From Desulfovibrionales bacterium (GTDB lineage: Bacteria; Desulfobacterota; QYQD01), in assembly GCA_028715605.1 (NCBI GenBank), contig JAQURM010000006.1, positions 1 to 59,588 of the forward strand: a stretch of DNA of 59,588 nucleotides, read 5' to 3'. Position numbers and translations under genes: made by a program. Positions 17,662 through 25,753 of the stretch are shown here, piece after piece. The stretch's first letter is position 1. The number at the start of each line of letters is the position of its first letter. A model generated the notes under the pieces. The model worked only from the letters and a program-made list of their open reading frames with translations. It was not told the origin of the DNA and did no database searches.

Positions 17662-20037
17662 TCAGGCAGGCACGCAGACAGGGCTGGCCATTTTAATTCT
17701 CTGCTCTTCCCTTAAGAGAGAATACCTGATCTGGCCGTCCAGAAATTTTTCTTTTAATTCTTCCACTACTTCCATGGCTTCGCCTTTCTTCTGGTAGATA
17801 TCCAGAAGGCAATAAAGGACTCGCAGGTCTCGCTCATTATATATTTTTTTTAAGATCTCCAGCGCCCGATCATAGTCTTTAAGACTCAAATAACAACGAA
17901 TCTGCTGAATCAGGCCCTCGTGGTCCTGCCGCCCGGTCTTATTTATAAGCTCCAGGGCAAATTCAAATAGTCCGCCATCCATAAGGACGCGGATAACTTT
18001 CGGCCCCAGGCCGTCCATCGTAAAAATTTTCTCCGCGACCGTCATGGCCTCGGTAAACCTTCCCAGACAGAGATATTTACTAATAAGGTCCAGACCCCGC
18101 TGCGGGCTTTGCATCAATTCTTCGGGGTTAAGCGATCGTAACCAGATGTAGTATAAGGCCTCCTGGGTCTTTCTGAGAGAATCGAGATCATCCGGTTGGT
18201 ACGTGTTGCAGATGCCGAGAGAAGGGATGTCTTCAATCCCCTGGACAAACACAGGTTCCATTACTTTATGCACCCTTATCATGAAGGTGGCATCTTGTCC
18301 GGCCAGCTCCCGGTCAGGATATTCATGAGGAAATCTGACCTGAAATCGCCTCTCTTCTCCGGCCTTAAGTCCCGCCATCTTGCTCTCGAATTCAGGCAGA
18401 AAGCGGCCTTCACCGATCACGAGCGGCCAGAACCGCCCGCTTGTACTGGGAATGGGTCTTTCTCCGAGGTACCCGGCAATATCTAAAATTACCTTCATCC
18501 CGGATCCGGCTGCAGAGCTTGAGTCCCGGTAAAAAGGCACGCGCCTGATCCATTCCTTAAGCCACGACTGGCCGGCGGCCCTGGCCGTGCTCAGATACCG
18601 GTAGAGTAACTCAAACTCCTCAACCTCACATAATAACTTTGTAAGATAGAGATAGAATTCCGGCTCCTCGTCCAGATAATGGGCTTGGTGAACAAGATAC
18701 GAGAGGAGAGGAAAAATATCGGTCTTTGCCTCGACCTTCTCCTGGAAGAAGGCGTTGTTAATAAACCAGAGGGCCTTCAGCCGCTTTATCTCCTTCGACG
18801 TAAGGTTCTCAGTTTCAAAATCATCTCCGATAGATAGGTATCGGGGCTTGTATTGCGGCTGGGGTATGATCCCGAATTTCCTATAATCCCTCTGGATCTC
18901 CGTGCCGAAATAGACCTGAAGCTGCTGCGAACAGGAATTTCCCTCGATGCGAACCCCGTGGTTCTTCACAAAACGCACGGTTTCATAGGCATCGGCAAAG
19001 GTCTCACCCGGCAGCCCGTAAAGGGTAAATAACTCCACGTTGACACCAAAGGACTGGGCCAATTTGATGGCCTTAGACAGTCTGTCCAGATCCAATTTTT
19101 TTCTGATGGTATCGAGAACCCTGGGGCTGCCTGATTCCATGCCATAGGCAATGGTAGCGGCGCCGGCCCGTTTTAGCTTCATAAGAAGAGAGGCATCGAC
19201 CAGGTCGTAACGCGTTTGACACCAGAACCGGATATCAAGGCCCTGTTCTATGATCTTGTCTAAAAGGCATTCCAGCCGCTCGCGGGAGAAACTGAAGTTC
19301 GGATCGGCAAACCAGAACTGTCTAATGCCCCTTTTTACACAATGCCTGATTTCTTCCAGCACCCGCTCGATGGAGTGAATTTTTACCTTATGATGGAACG
19401 CCCTGGGCGTATAGCAGAATACGCAGGGATAGACACAGCCTCTGGAGGTAAGTAGAATGGCCGTATCCTTGTGTGATAGATCCAGGACGTTTGTCAGATA
19501 CGGTGACGGATAAGTATCCAGATCATCCCCGGTTTCTTCGGCCATGGGATTATCATACAGGCGATTTTCTACCTTATAAGATATTCCACGTACAAAGGAC
19601 AGAGGCAGGCCCTTCTGCAGAGAGCAGGCGAGATCCCGCGCCACTATTTCTCCGTCACCCCGGGAAATGACATCCATATGGCGAAGGTCAAGGAGGGCCT
19701 CAGTAGGCATAAACGTCGCCTGCGGCCCGCCGATAACAATGGGTATCCGGGGGTCCAGTTCCTTTATGAATTTAGCCAGAAGGCGGATATTTTCCATGTT
19801 TTCCATGTAAGCAGAAAAAGCTACGTACAAAGGACGCCGGTCAAGGATGAACTCCCTGATTTTTAACAGCGACAACGGCCTGTCTTTGAGATCATCCCAC
19901 AGGACGATTTCAAAACCATTGTCCCTGAGAAAGGCGCCGATATATCCTAGAGAGATCGGGATGGTATCTGATGAAGAGACCGGAGAGGTTCGATTACTGT
20001 TGATGAGTAAGACAGGGGGATCGCTTGTTGGATGCAT
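17662..20037 (-). CDS. cobalamin-type radical SAM protein fused to FKBP-like and TPR-like domains
   Basis: Encodes 791 residues. Residues about 5-150 are a B12-binding-like Rossmann domain (VIGGPQATFM, SRGDGE). Residues about 190-400 are a radical SAM barrel with the [4Fe-4S] cysteines Cys201, Cys205 and Cys208 in GCVYPCVFCYTPRAFH, followed by YGMESGSPRVLDTIRKK and LYGLPGETF. Residues about 514-597 match FKBP/trigger-factor PPIase domains (FLPEFESKMAGLKAGEERRF, FPHEYPDRELAG, FMIRVHKVMEPV). Residues about 640-780 are helical, TPR-like. A PPIase fused to a B12-radical SAM enzyme suggests a polypeptide substrate. The YcaO gene lies 264 bases upstream on the same strand. The reaction is unknown; methylation of an unreactive carbon is typical of this class. 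Confidence 0.85.
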   Translation of the reverse strand: MHPTSDPPVLLINSNRTSPVSSSDTIPISLGYIGAFLRDNGFEIVLWDDLKDRPLSLLKIREFILDRRPLYVAFSAYMENMENIRLLAKFIKELDPRIPIVIGGPQATFMPTEALLDLRHMDVISRGDGEIVARDLACSLQKGLPLSFVRGISYKVENRLYDNPMAEETGDDLDTYPSPYLTNVLDLSHKDTAILLTSRGCVYPCVFCYTPRAFHHKVKIHSIERVLEEIRHCVKRGIRQFWFADPNFSFSRERLECLLDKIIEQGLDIRFWCQTRYDLVDASLLMKLKRAGAATIAYGMESGSPRVLDTIRKKLDLDRLSKAIKLAQSFGVNVELFTLYGLPGETFADAYETVRFVKNHGVRIEGNSCSQQLQVYFGTEIQRDYRKFGIIPQPQYKPRYLSIGDDFETENLTSKEIKRLKALWFINNAFFQEKVEAKTDIFPLLSYLVHQAHYLDEEPEFYLYLTKLLCEVEEFELLYRYLSTARAAGQSWLKEWIRRVPFYRDSSSAAGSGMKVILDIAGYLGERPIPSTSGRFWPLVIGEGRFLPEFESKMAGLKAGEERRFQVRFPHEYPDRELAGQDATFMIRVHKVMEPVFVQGIEDIPSLGICNTYQPDDLDSLRKTQEALYYIWLRSLNPEELMQSPQRGLDLISKYLCLGRFTEAMTVAEKIFTMDGLGPKVIRVLMDGGLFEFALELINKTGRQDHEGLIQQIRCYLSLKDYDRALEILKKIYNERDLRVLYCLLDIYQKKGEAMEVVEELKEKFLDGQIRYSLLREEQRIKMASPVCVPA

Positions 20038-20049
20038 TCATTGTTTCCT

Positions 20050-20145
20050 TATGTTGACGGCTTCGTAAAAAAGCCTTTTCACCGCTGAGTACGCAGAGCC
20101 CGCAGAGAAAAATTTTTGCCACCAAGGCACCAAGACACAAAAGAA
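20050..20145. repeat. intergenic repeat fragments between the radical SAM and YcaO genes
   Basis: A short arm of the GCGGCGT-family element (tgacggcttcgtaaaaaa) is followed by cgctgagtacgcagagcccg and caccaaggcaccaagacaca. The latter resembles the GCAAAGCCGCCAAGGACGC element at 58017-58050. The rest of the 264-base gap shows no small gene that I could support as a precursor peptide. Confidence 0.5.
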
Positions 20146-20301
20146 TAATCTTAGTCTTAGTGGCTGAATAGTTACAAATTCCTTTAATATGTTATCTCGG
20201 CGTCCTGCGGTAAAATTTTACTTTTTACGGGTTCATCAACTTTGAGTTTTTTCATTGGTCATTGCCTTCATCTATGAGCTACGAGCCATGTAAGCCTATC
20301 A

Positions 20302-22038
20302 CTAAGACAATGCCTGCCTGCTTAGCTTCTCGATGTTTTCACGGGCAAAATCTATAGAGGGGTCGATATCCAGGGCAAACTGATAGTATCGAATGGCCTC
20401 GGCTATATGGCCCATTTCCCGCAGGTTGGAGCCGATGTTGGCATAATCTATGGCCGAAGACGGGTCCAGATCTATGGCCTTTTCAAAGCAGGCTATGGAT
20501 TGCACATGATCTTTGAGCTTAAAATGACAAAAGCCCATCAGGTTATGTATTTCCTTGAGTTCCGCATTACACTCCCGTGCCTTTTCAAGCTCCGCCAGGG
20601 CCTGCCTTATATCCCCCAACTCCTTGTAGCACACCCCCCGCTGGCAATAAAGACTGGCCCTCTCCTTGCCCGTCGTATCAAGGGCTAATGCGCGTTCATA
20701 GCAGGCCAGGGCCTCATCGTAGCGGCCTTCCCGCTCATAGGTGTAGCCCAGGAAGAAATGGACCTCGTAATGGTCGGGATAGATCATCTTCATCCGCTCA
20801 AGCTCATGGACAGCCCTTTGGCTGTCGGGAAACTGTGAGACCAGTTTGGCGGCGTGCAGGCAGAAACTGTTGTCTCTGGTGCGTTCGCGGAAATGGGCCC
20901 CCGGCACGATCATATATACGGCCGGAATACGGAGGACAGGATGGGTAATATCCACGGCATAAACGGTAAGCCCCTTTTCAGCTAGGGCACGGGCACACTG
21001 TTCCAGTTCCACCCGCTGATTGGAATGCGAGACATCGGGCATATCTCCGATGCAAGCGTTATTCCCGGCTTCCGTCACATAACGGGCGTCTTCCAGTCCG
21101 GAAAATTTGGGCAGGCCGCTTTCAGCATATCTGCCCTCGGTGTCAAAGTCCCCGGCAAGCTGAGCTATTTCCGTCAAGGCCCGGATAAGGGCCTTTTCCG
21201 GGTGTGTAGCCGTCCCCGCGGTATAGACGATTTCACTCTTCTCCGGGAAAGTGGCGGGGTCCATAGCCAGAGCCGCCACCGTGGGTATCCCCATCTTAAG
21301 GGTAATATCTTTTACGTAAAGGTTGATCCTTTTTGAGTCATATTTCGTGATCAATTCTCTCGCCATGGGATCTTTTACCGAGGAAAGATCAATGGCCGGG
21401 GTAGGAAGATTTTCGTTTGTGACGACCGAGGATACGTGCCTTTCCACCACCTCACATAATCCCTGGAGGGCGGCCTCGGTCAGGGTATTTCCGGCTGAGG
21501 AGCCATTATACTCATTTAACATATAAAACCACTGAAAGGGGAGCCAGACCTCTTTATTATGCGTGAGATCATGGGCCTTGGTCCAGAAAAAGGGGAGGGT
21601 GGACCAGAGACCCCTGGCTTTTTCCAATTCATGGGCATTACCCGGGTCATCATGCACGGACTGCATAAGCGCCTCAGGTGGCACCACGTCTCCTTGAAGC
21701 GCCCCGGCCTCGGAACAGACAAAAGAGCCATTCATAAAACTAAAAAGAGAGTACCGTTCCATGAGTTCCATAAGGGCGCTCGCTTCTGCCTGTTCAGGCG
21801 TCCCTCCCTTACCCATCTGTTTGATGGTGCCGACGATCTCTCTGGCCTCTGCGCCACAGATGCTCATATAAACCGGGATTCCCAGCCTGCCCTTGTCTAT
21901 TCGGACCACGTCCCTTAGAATCTCGCCCTTGACCTGTTTTAAACGGTCCCTGACCCTGGCCACGGTCTCTCTTGGCGAAACGGCCTTATCCTGATCAATC
22001 GTATAGGTCTTAATTGAGTCGGCAAAAACAAGTGACAT
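20302..22038 (-). CDS. YcaO-domain protein with C-terminal TPR repeats
   Basis: Encodes 578 residues, near the length of E. coli YcaO. The ATP-binding signatures are intact: Ser87-x3-Glu91-x2-Glu94-Arg95 (SALMELMER), Gln192-x3-Glu196-x2-Glu199-Arg200 (QGLCEVVER), and His279...Arg286...Glu290...Gln293. The last ~155 residues are three to four TPR units. No proline-rich C-terminal PxPxP end of azoline cyclodehydratases is present, so thioamidation or another backbone activation is more likely than azoline formation. The ATG follows GGGAGA. Partners in the neighbourhood are a B12-radical SAM/FKBP protein and a DsrC paralogue. Confidence 0.9.
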   Translation of the reverse strand: MSLVFADSIKTYTIDQDKAVSPRETVARVRDRLKQVKGEILRDVVRIDKGRLGIPVYMSICGAEAREIVGTIKQMGKGGTPEQAEASALMELMERYSLFSFMNGSFVCSEAGALQGDVVPPEALMQSVHDDPGNAHELEKARGLWSTLPFFWTKAHDLTHNKEVWLPFQWFYMLNEYNGSSAGNTLTEAALQGLCEVVERHVSSVVTNENLPTPAIDLSSVKDPMARELITKYDSKRINLYVKDITLKMGIPTVAALAMDPATFPEKSEIVYTAGTATHPEKALIRALTEIAQLAGDFDTEGRYAESGLPKFSGLEDARYVTEAGNNACIGDMPDVSHSNQRVELEQCARALAEKGLTVYAVDITHPVLRIPAVYMIVPGAHFRERTRDNSFCLHAAKLVSQFPDSQRAVHELERMKMIYPDHYEVHFFLGYTYEREGRYDEALACYERALALDTTGKERASLYCQRGVCYKELGDIRQALAELEKARECNAELKEIHNLMGFCHFKLKDHVQSIACFEKAIDLDPSSAIDYANIGSNLREMGHIAEAIRYYQFALDIDPSIDFARENIEKLSRQALS

Positions 22039-22301
22039 AGACGGTCTCCCATAATTTTTTGATAGGCGTGTGCGGAGATAGCTTATTGCCTCCGCATATT
22101 ACCGGAAGTTTTTTATATATCAAGGATTTCTTATGAAATCAATAAGGGGAGTTCTGAGAGGCAGTCGAGAAGACGGATTATATTGGCATTTTTGGAAAAT
22201 AGTCACGAAGTAAAGAGTTTTTGTGGTAAGGTAATAATCAGAGATTATTTGCCAAAGGCGAGTCTGCCTGTGCGGAAAAGAGGGAATATACGAGGAGAGT
22301 A

Positions 22302-22787
22302 ATGTCCACAGAGTTGAAAAGCCACAATAGCCGTCTTGTTGGCGTCATTTCCGATACCCATGGCCTTCTTCGGCCTGAGGCGCTCAAGGCTTTTGAAGGT
22401 ATTGATCTGATCGTTCATGCCGGAGATATTGGCCCGGAGGGAGTACTTAAGGCGCTTCAGGAAGTTGCCCCGGTTGTTGCCGTGCGCGGCAACATGGACA
22501 GGTTCGGCTGGGCAGGAAAACTTTCGAAAACAGAAGTAGTTAAAGTCGGAGAGGCTTTATTATATGTGATCCACGATGTGGATGAACTCGATCTGGACCC
22601 GGCTGCGGCCGGTTTCAGCGCGGTGATAAGCGGTCATTCTCACCGGCCATGGATAGAAAAGCAGAATGGCGTACTCTTTTTAAATCCAGGCAGTGCGGGA
22701 CCGTATCGATCCGCCTTACCAGCTTCGGTGGCCTTGCTTCGTGTAGAGGGGAAATTATTGGGTGCGCAGTTGATTGCATTGAGATGA
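22302..22787 (+). CDS. YfcE/MJ0936-family metallophosphoesterase
   Basis: Encodes 161 residues. It has the calcineurin-like metal motifs in order: DTHG (D-x-H), HAGDIG (GD-x2), GNMD (GNxD), a central H in IHDVD, and GHSHRP (GHxH). Members are Mn-dependent phosphodiesterases of unknown cellular substrate. The ATG follows GAGGAGAG. It is divergent from the YcaO gene and not obviously linked to it. Confidence 0.88.
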   Translation: MSTELKSHNSRLVGVISDTHGLLRPEALKAFEGIDLIVHAGDIGPEGVLKALQEVAPVVAVRGNMDRFGWAGKLSKTEVVKVGEALLYVIHDVDELDLDPAAAGFSAVISGHSHRPWIEKQNGVLFLNPGSAGPYRSALPASVALLRVEGKLLGAQLIALR

Positions 22788-22806
22788 GATTTCCTTCAGG
22801 CTATAA

Positions 22807-23064
22807 CCTGTAACCAGTTATCTGAAATTCTGGGATTTTCAAGAAATACCCGGTGGATTCTCCAGGGAGAGCGGCTGGCATAAGATGGCGGTAAGGGTTA
22901 AGGATGGGATGGTGACCGCGTACTGGGACGGGAAGGAGCTTAAAGGAGGGCCGTTTCAGGCTGATAAGATCCCCAGAGGATTTGCCGGTGTCTATGCGAA
23001 TTATGTCGGCGGGCTAGGGGAGGCGGTAACCAAGGTGGATGGTTTTACATTGAGAGAAGAGTAA
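22807..23064 (+). pseudogene. remnant of a concanavalin/LamG-like C-terminal domain
   Basis: The frame is open from just after a TAA at 22804 to a TAA at 23062. It encodes a domain end with SGWHKMAVRVKDG, YWDGKEL, GFAGVYANYVG and VDGFTLREE, typical of the last beta strands of LamG/DUF1080-like jelly-roll domains. The first usable ATG (22885) gives only 59 residues with no start signal, and no upstream part exists. I read it as a decayed gene fragment at the edge of the accessory region. The following ~220 bases to 23284 hold nothing I can support. Confidence 0.5.
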
Positions 23065-23284
23065 GGGAATACTTTGTCTGGAAGTCGAACACTCCGGCCG
23101 GGTGTTCCCGATATGGCCGATAAAGCATGATAACCCTGCCGCATTCGAGCAAGTGCCCGTGTAGGTAGGATAGCCAGTTGGAAAAGGACGTCATCGGACT
23201 TGAAGGAGGGACTAGAGGGATTATTGTAATTTTTCTTTTTCTGCAGAAGAAGCTTGACTTTTATCAACTAAACGTAAGTTGCTG

Positions 23285-23992
23285 TTAGAGGTTTTCACTA
23301 AATAGTGAAATAAGTGCTTTTTGAATAATGGGCTTAGCCAAGGCGAAACCACGAACAATTTGATCTAACTCGGACAACACGATAAAAGTTTCTGGGTCAT
23401 TAAAACTTTTCAGGTTTTGCTTCATAATAATAAGATCATATTTGCCAGAGCCCTTCGAGATGTCTATTGCGATATATGGCGAGCCTTCGTGAATGAAGAA
23501 ATTTCGATGAGCATCAAGATTCTGAAACCAATCAGCTTTTTGGCCAGCGTTTTCAATGACCTTCCTAATTTCAAAACCCACTCTGTTCTTTTTGATATAT
23601 TTACCTGCATGAGAGTACAGTTTTTCAAATAGGGTAGACATCAACTCGCAAACGGAGTTTAACTCAAAAAGTATAGAATCAATATCAGCCAATAGATTGT
23701 ATTTTAAATTGTCATCAATCGTAAAAACATAACCCTGTTTTCCAACAGCTGATTCGTATTTAGTTTCGTGGTGTTCGGAAGCAAGAAATAATTCCTTTCC
23801 TTCTGTATTTAGACGGGAAACTATGCGAGGCAGAATATTTAATCGGGTTGATATATACAGTCCCAATTCACTTATCTCTTTTGGGACTGGATCAATTTTA
23901 CCAGCTTTTGTTGCTTCAATGACGGCGTTCCAAATAGGAAGGACCCAAGGATCCCCTCCCATTTCATTTATATGTAGCCACTTATTAATCAT
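23285..23992 (-). CDS. HEPN-like hypothetical protein (cassette gene)
   Basis: Encodes 235 residues, mostly helical. The segment Arg163-N-F-F-I-His168 (AHRNFFIHEGSPYI) fits the R-x4-6-H active-site motif of HEPN RNases/toxins, preceded by a long helix with RKVIENAGQKADWF. The overall family is not recognised and RNase activity is not shown. It starts 24 bases after the R' box of an attC-like site (24017-24091), as in integron cassettes. AT content is higher than in the core genes around it. No partner nucleotidyltransferase is directly adjacent. Confidence 0.65.
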   Translation of the reverse strand: MINKWLHINEMGGDPWVLPIWNAVIEATKAGKIDPVPKEISELGLYISTRLNILPRIVSRLNTEGKELFLASEHHETKYESAVGKQGYVFTIDDNLKYNLLADIDSILFELNSVCELMSTLFEKLYSHAGKYIKKNRVGFEIRKVIENAGQKADWFQNLDAHRNFFIHEGSPYIAIDISKGSGKYDLIIMKQNLKSFNDPETFIVLSELDQIVRGFALAKPIIQKALISLFSENL

Positions 23993-24016
23993 TTCTACTC
24001 GAGTTATTATTGTTAC

Positions 24017-24091
24017 CCATAACGCTTCGCATAACCAGCTGGCAATGAAGCGGAACGGAATTGCCAGTCCGAGTTGATGCGGTTGTTATGC
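24017..24091 (-). other. attC-like recombination site A (after the lipoprotein cassette)
   Basis: Read on the minus strand it has an outer pair GCATAAC / GTTATGG and an inner pair around CGCATcAAC / GGTTATGCG with unmatched spacers. A central 8-bp stem CTGGCAAT/ATTGCCAG completes the imperfect hairpin with protruding bases expected of integron attC. It begins 5 bases after the lipoprotein stop, and the next gene starts 24 bases beyond it. The core boxes deviate from RYYYAAC/GTTRRRY at one or two positions. Confidence 0.55.
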
Positions 24092-24095
24092 ATTA

Positions 24096-24506
24096 TTAAT
24101 ATACGATAGCTGTATTTTGATTGCTGATATACGTATCTGATCTTGCTTGACCTTGAGTTTTAGGCCCACCAAGCATTTGCCAACCGATACCAACAAGCTT
24201 CCCATCGTTGAAAAGATAAGGAACAAACTCATCGTCTGTTGTGAGTCCGTCTGGCTGACGCACTGACCTCATATAATAGATTTCGACTTTTACACCTTCT
24301 TTTATGTATTTTTCTGGATTCTTGCGACAGGATTTCGGCAAACCCTCTTGTGTGGGCTGAAGTATAGCTAACACTTTCTCTTTACTATCACCTAATTCTA
24401 CCTGGTCAGCTACTGTTTCATATTTCGAAATAGCAGAGTCAATCTGCATGCTAATGCAGCCTGTAAGAGCAACCGCTGCCAATAGTACCGCAAATTTTTT
24501 GTGCAT
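24096..24506 (-). CDS. small lipoprotein (cassette gene)
   Basis: Encodes 136 residues from ATG 24504-24506, chosen because AAAGGAGGTAACC precedes it ideally. The signal peptide MHKKFAVLLAAVALTGC has a clear lipobox LTGC (Cys17). The mature part (SKEKVLAIL, YYMRS, VPYLFNDGKLVGIGWQ) resembles SmpA/BamE-like or DUF3192-type small lipoproteins with a 'GDSKEKVLAIL' opening; the exact family is uncertain. It lies between attC-like sites B and A, as a single-gene cassette. Confidence 0.7.
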   Translation of the reverse strand: MHKKFAVLLAAVALTGCISMQIDSAISKYETVADQVELGDSKEKVLAILQPTQEGLPKSCRKNPEKYIKEGVKVEIYYMRSVRQPDGLTTDDEFVPYLFNDGKLVGIGWQMLGGPKTQGQARSDTYISNQNTAIVY

Positions 24507-24522
24507 GGTTACCTCCTTTGAT

Positions 24523-24578
24523 GCATAACGAATAAGAGTTTTTACGGCGCGGAGCCGACCGTAAAAGTACAGTTGAAC
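24523..24578 (-). other. attC-like recombination site B (before the lipoprotein cassette)
   Basis: On the minus strand R''=GTTCAAC (fits RYYYAAC) and R'=GTTATGC bound a hairpin tttttacggc.../...gccgtaaaa. R' ends 16 bases before the lipoprotein ATG. The stem and flank are nearly identical to site D at 32838-32894. Confidence 0.6.
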
Positions 24579-24604
24579 TGAACCGCGCAATCCGAGCTGT
24601 TGCC

Positions 24605-24795
24605 TGGAAATTTATCGGCTCAGCATAGTTATATGGTTTGATTTTATATCAGGAATTGATCGATATTCCAAGATGAAACCGTATGGGCAGGGAAGATTTC
24701 GAAACGGGTTGGCCAAAGTAACTGTCGGGATGGGCATCGTTGTTGGCAGCAGGCCGGGTCTGGTTCGGTACATAACGCAGACCGGCATGACCAAC
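24605..24795 (-). repeat. cassette-edge promoter repeat, copy 1
   Basis: About 190 bases, highly similar to 32925-33095 and partly to 25553-25680, all in one orientation. On the minus strand it carries TTGGAA (24666-24671), 17 bases, then TATAAA (24643-24648), a good sigma-70-type promoter directed at site B and the lipoprotein gene. The three copies keep this promoter. It lies between the nucleotidyltransferase gene and attC-like site B. Confidence 0.75.
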
Positions 24796-24809
24796 CAATT
24801 TCGGCGGCG

Positions 24810-25373
24810 TTACTGATCGCCGGCGTCGTCTTTATGGCTGGCTCTTCCTGATCCCTGCTCGGTGCCGTACTTCTCCTCCACTTGTCGAAGTGTTTCTTCC
24901 AGCACCGGAAGACGCTGCCTGTCTTTGAGATCTCTGGAGGTTCTCTTCAGTTCAACCAGCGTTTTAAGATCGAGGACACGAACAGTGTGGCCCCTAAACT
25001 CGATTTCCACTGTGTGTTTAAGAAGATCTTCGTAGTCTCTTCCCTCCTCAATAACAGCCAAGACATCGAGAGGGCCGAGCCGAGTCGTGAAGAGAGCATG
25101 GCCCATCCCCGAAATGTCCCCCTTCTTTGGCCTGATAATCTTGTTGTCCGGGCGACGATGAAATGCGTCAATCGACTTGAGAAAGGCAAGCAGCCTGGCG
25201 ATGTTTTCGGGAGATCGCTTGTGAACGATGTCCAAGTCCATTGTTGTGACGGGCGCTCCCTGCACAACGGCGGCAAGACCGCCGACCAGAATAAACTCGA
25301 CGCCTGCCTCTATAAGCCCCTCAAGCACTGCGCTTAGGTCTGCGCCCCCTGGTTTTCCGCTGCCGGTAGGCAT
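24810..25373 (-). CDS. minimal nucleotidyltransferase-type protein (MNT/AbiEii-like)
   Basis: Encodes 187 residues. The Pol-beta-type nucleotidyltransferase core is visible: FILVGGLAAVVQGAP (helix-turn with Gly31-Gly32) and TMDLDIV with Asp46 and Asp48 as metal ligands, then VLDLKTLVELKR near the end of the core. Such proteins act in toxin-antitoxin or defence pairs by transferring nucleotides to a partner or tRNA. Its start overlaps the end of the small upstream gene by 53 bases, so the two are coupled. The hydrophilic tail after residue 170 is probably disordered. Confidence 0.78.
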   Translation of the reverse strand: MPTGSGKPGGADLSAVLEGLIEAGVEFILVGGLAAVVQGAPVTTMDLDIVHKRSPENIARLLAFLKSIDAFHRRPDNKIIRPKKGDISGMGHALFTTRLGPLDVLAVIEEGRDYEDLLKHTVEIEFRGHTVRVLDLKTLVELKRTSRDLKDRQRLPVLEETLRQVEEKYGTEQGSGRASHKDDAGDQ

Positions 25374-25506
25374 TCCTCAGCTCCAGAATAGTGCATACTG
25401 CGTTATCATTGGCCTGCAGGCGCTCCTCGGGCGACATCCTGAGGAACATCGCGACCAATCCCTTATCAACACCTGTTTGGTCCTTGGTTTTTGTTTCTTT
25501 TACCAT
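25321..25506 (-). CDS. small partner protein of the nucleotidyltransferase
   Basis: Encodes 61 residues from ATG 25504-25506. The core SPEERLQANDNAVCTILELRN is a helical motif I have seen repeatedly before this type of nucleotidyltransferase gene, followed by a very basic tail. The upstream in-frame extension to 25677 is only the repeat read as protein, so it was excluded. It overlaps the downstream gene. Likely function: regulator or antitoxin-like partner, unproven. Confidence 0.6.
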   Translation of the reverse strand: MVKETKTKDQTGVDKGLVAMFLRMSPEERLQANDNAVCTILELRNAYRQRKTRGRRPKRSA

Positions 25507-25552
25507 CTGACGGCTTCTTTCATAGTAAGTTATAGTCCTGTCAGCCGCACGA

Positions 25553-25680
25553 ATATAGTTGCATCGTTTTATATCAGGAATTAATCGATATTCCAAGACG
25601 AAACAATATGGGTAGGGTAGGTTAGATTTCGAGACGGGTTGGTCCAAGAAGACGAAATAAGCTACTCGGGTAAACATTGA
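25553..25680 (-). repeat. cassette-edge promoter repeat, copy 2 (shorter)
   Basis: Shares ttttatatcaggaatt, cgatattccaagacga and gggttgg with copies 1 and 3. The promoter TTGGAA (25591-25596)-17-TATAAA (25568-25573) is conserved on the minus strand, about 60 bases before the small partner gene. It diverges from the other copies just downstream of the -10 box and has no attC attached. Confidence 0.7.
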
Positions 25681-25753
25681 TTATTCCGCCGCAGGCGTAT
25701 AGGCGAGAGTTACAACTCTAAGATCATTGTAAAGAGGTGTTAGAGACACTACA

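Noticed and set aside
20038-20301. Precursor peptide gene between the radical SAM and YcaO genes
   Set aside because: The gap is made of repeat fragments and shows no supported small open frame with a ribosome site.
23001-23267. 88-residue minus-strand reading frame
   Set aside because: Overlaps the beta-sandwich remnant antisense and has no recognisable features.
23240-23284. attC after the HEPN-like gene
   Set aside because: Only a short caact/agttg stem is seen; no core boxes or proper length.
25507-25677. N-terminal extension of the small partner protein
   Set aside because: It is the promoter repeat read as protein; ATG 25504-25506 begins the conserved part.
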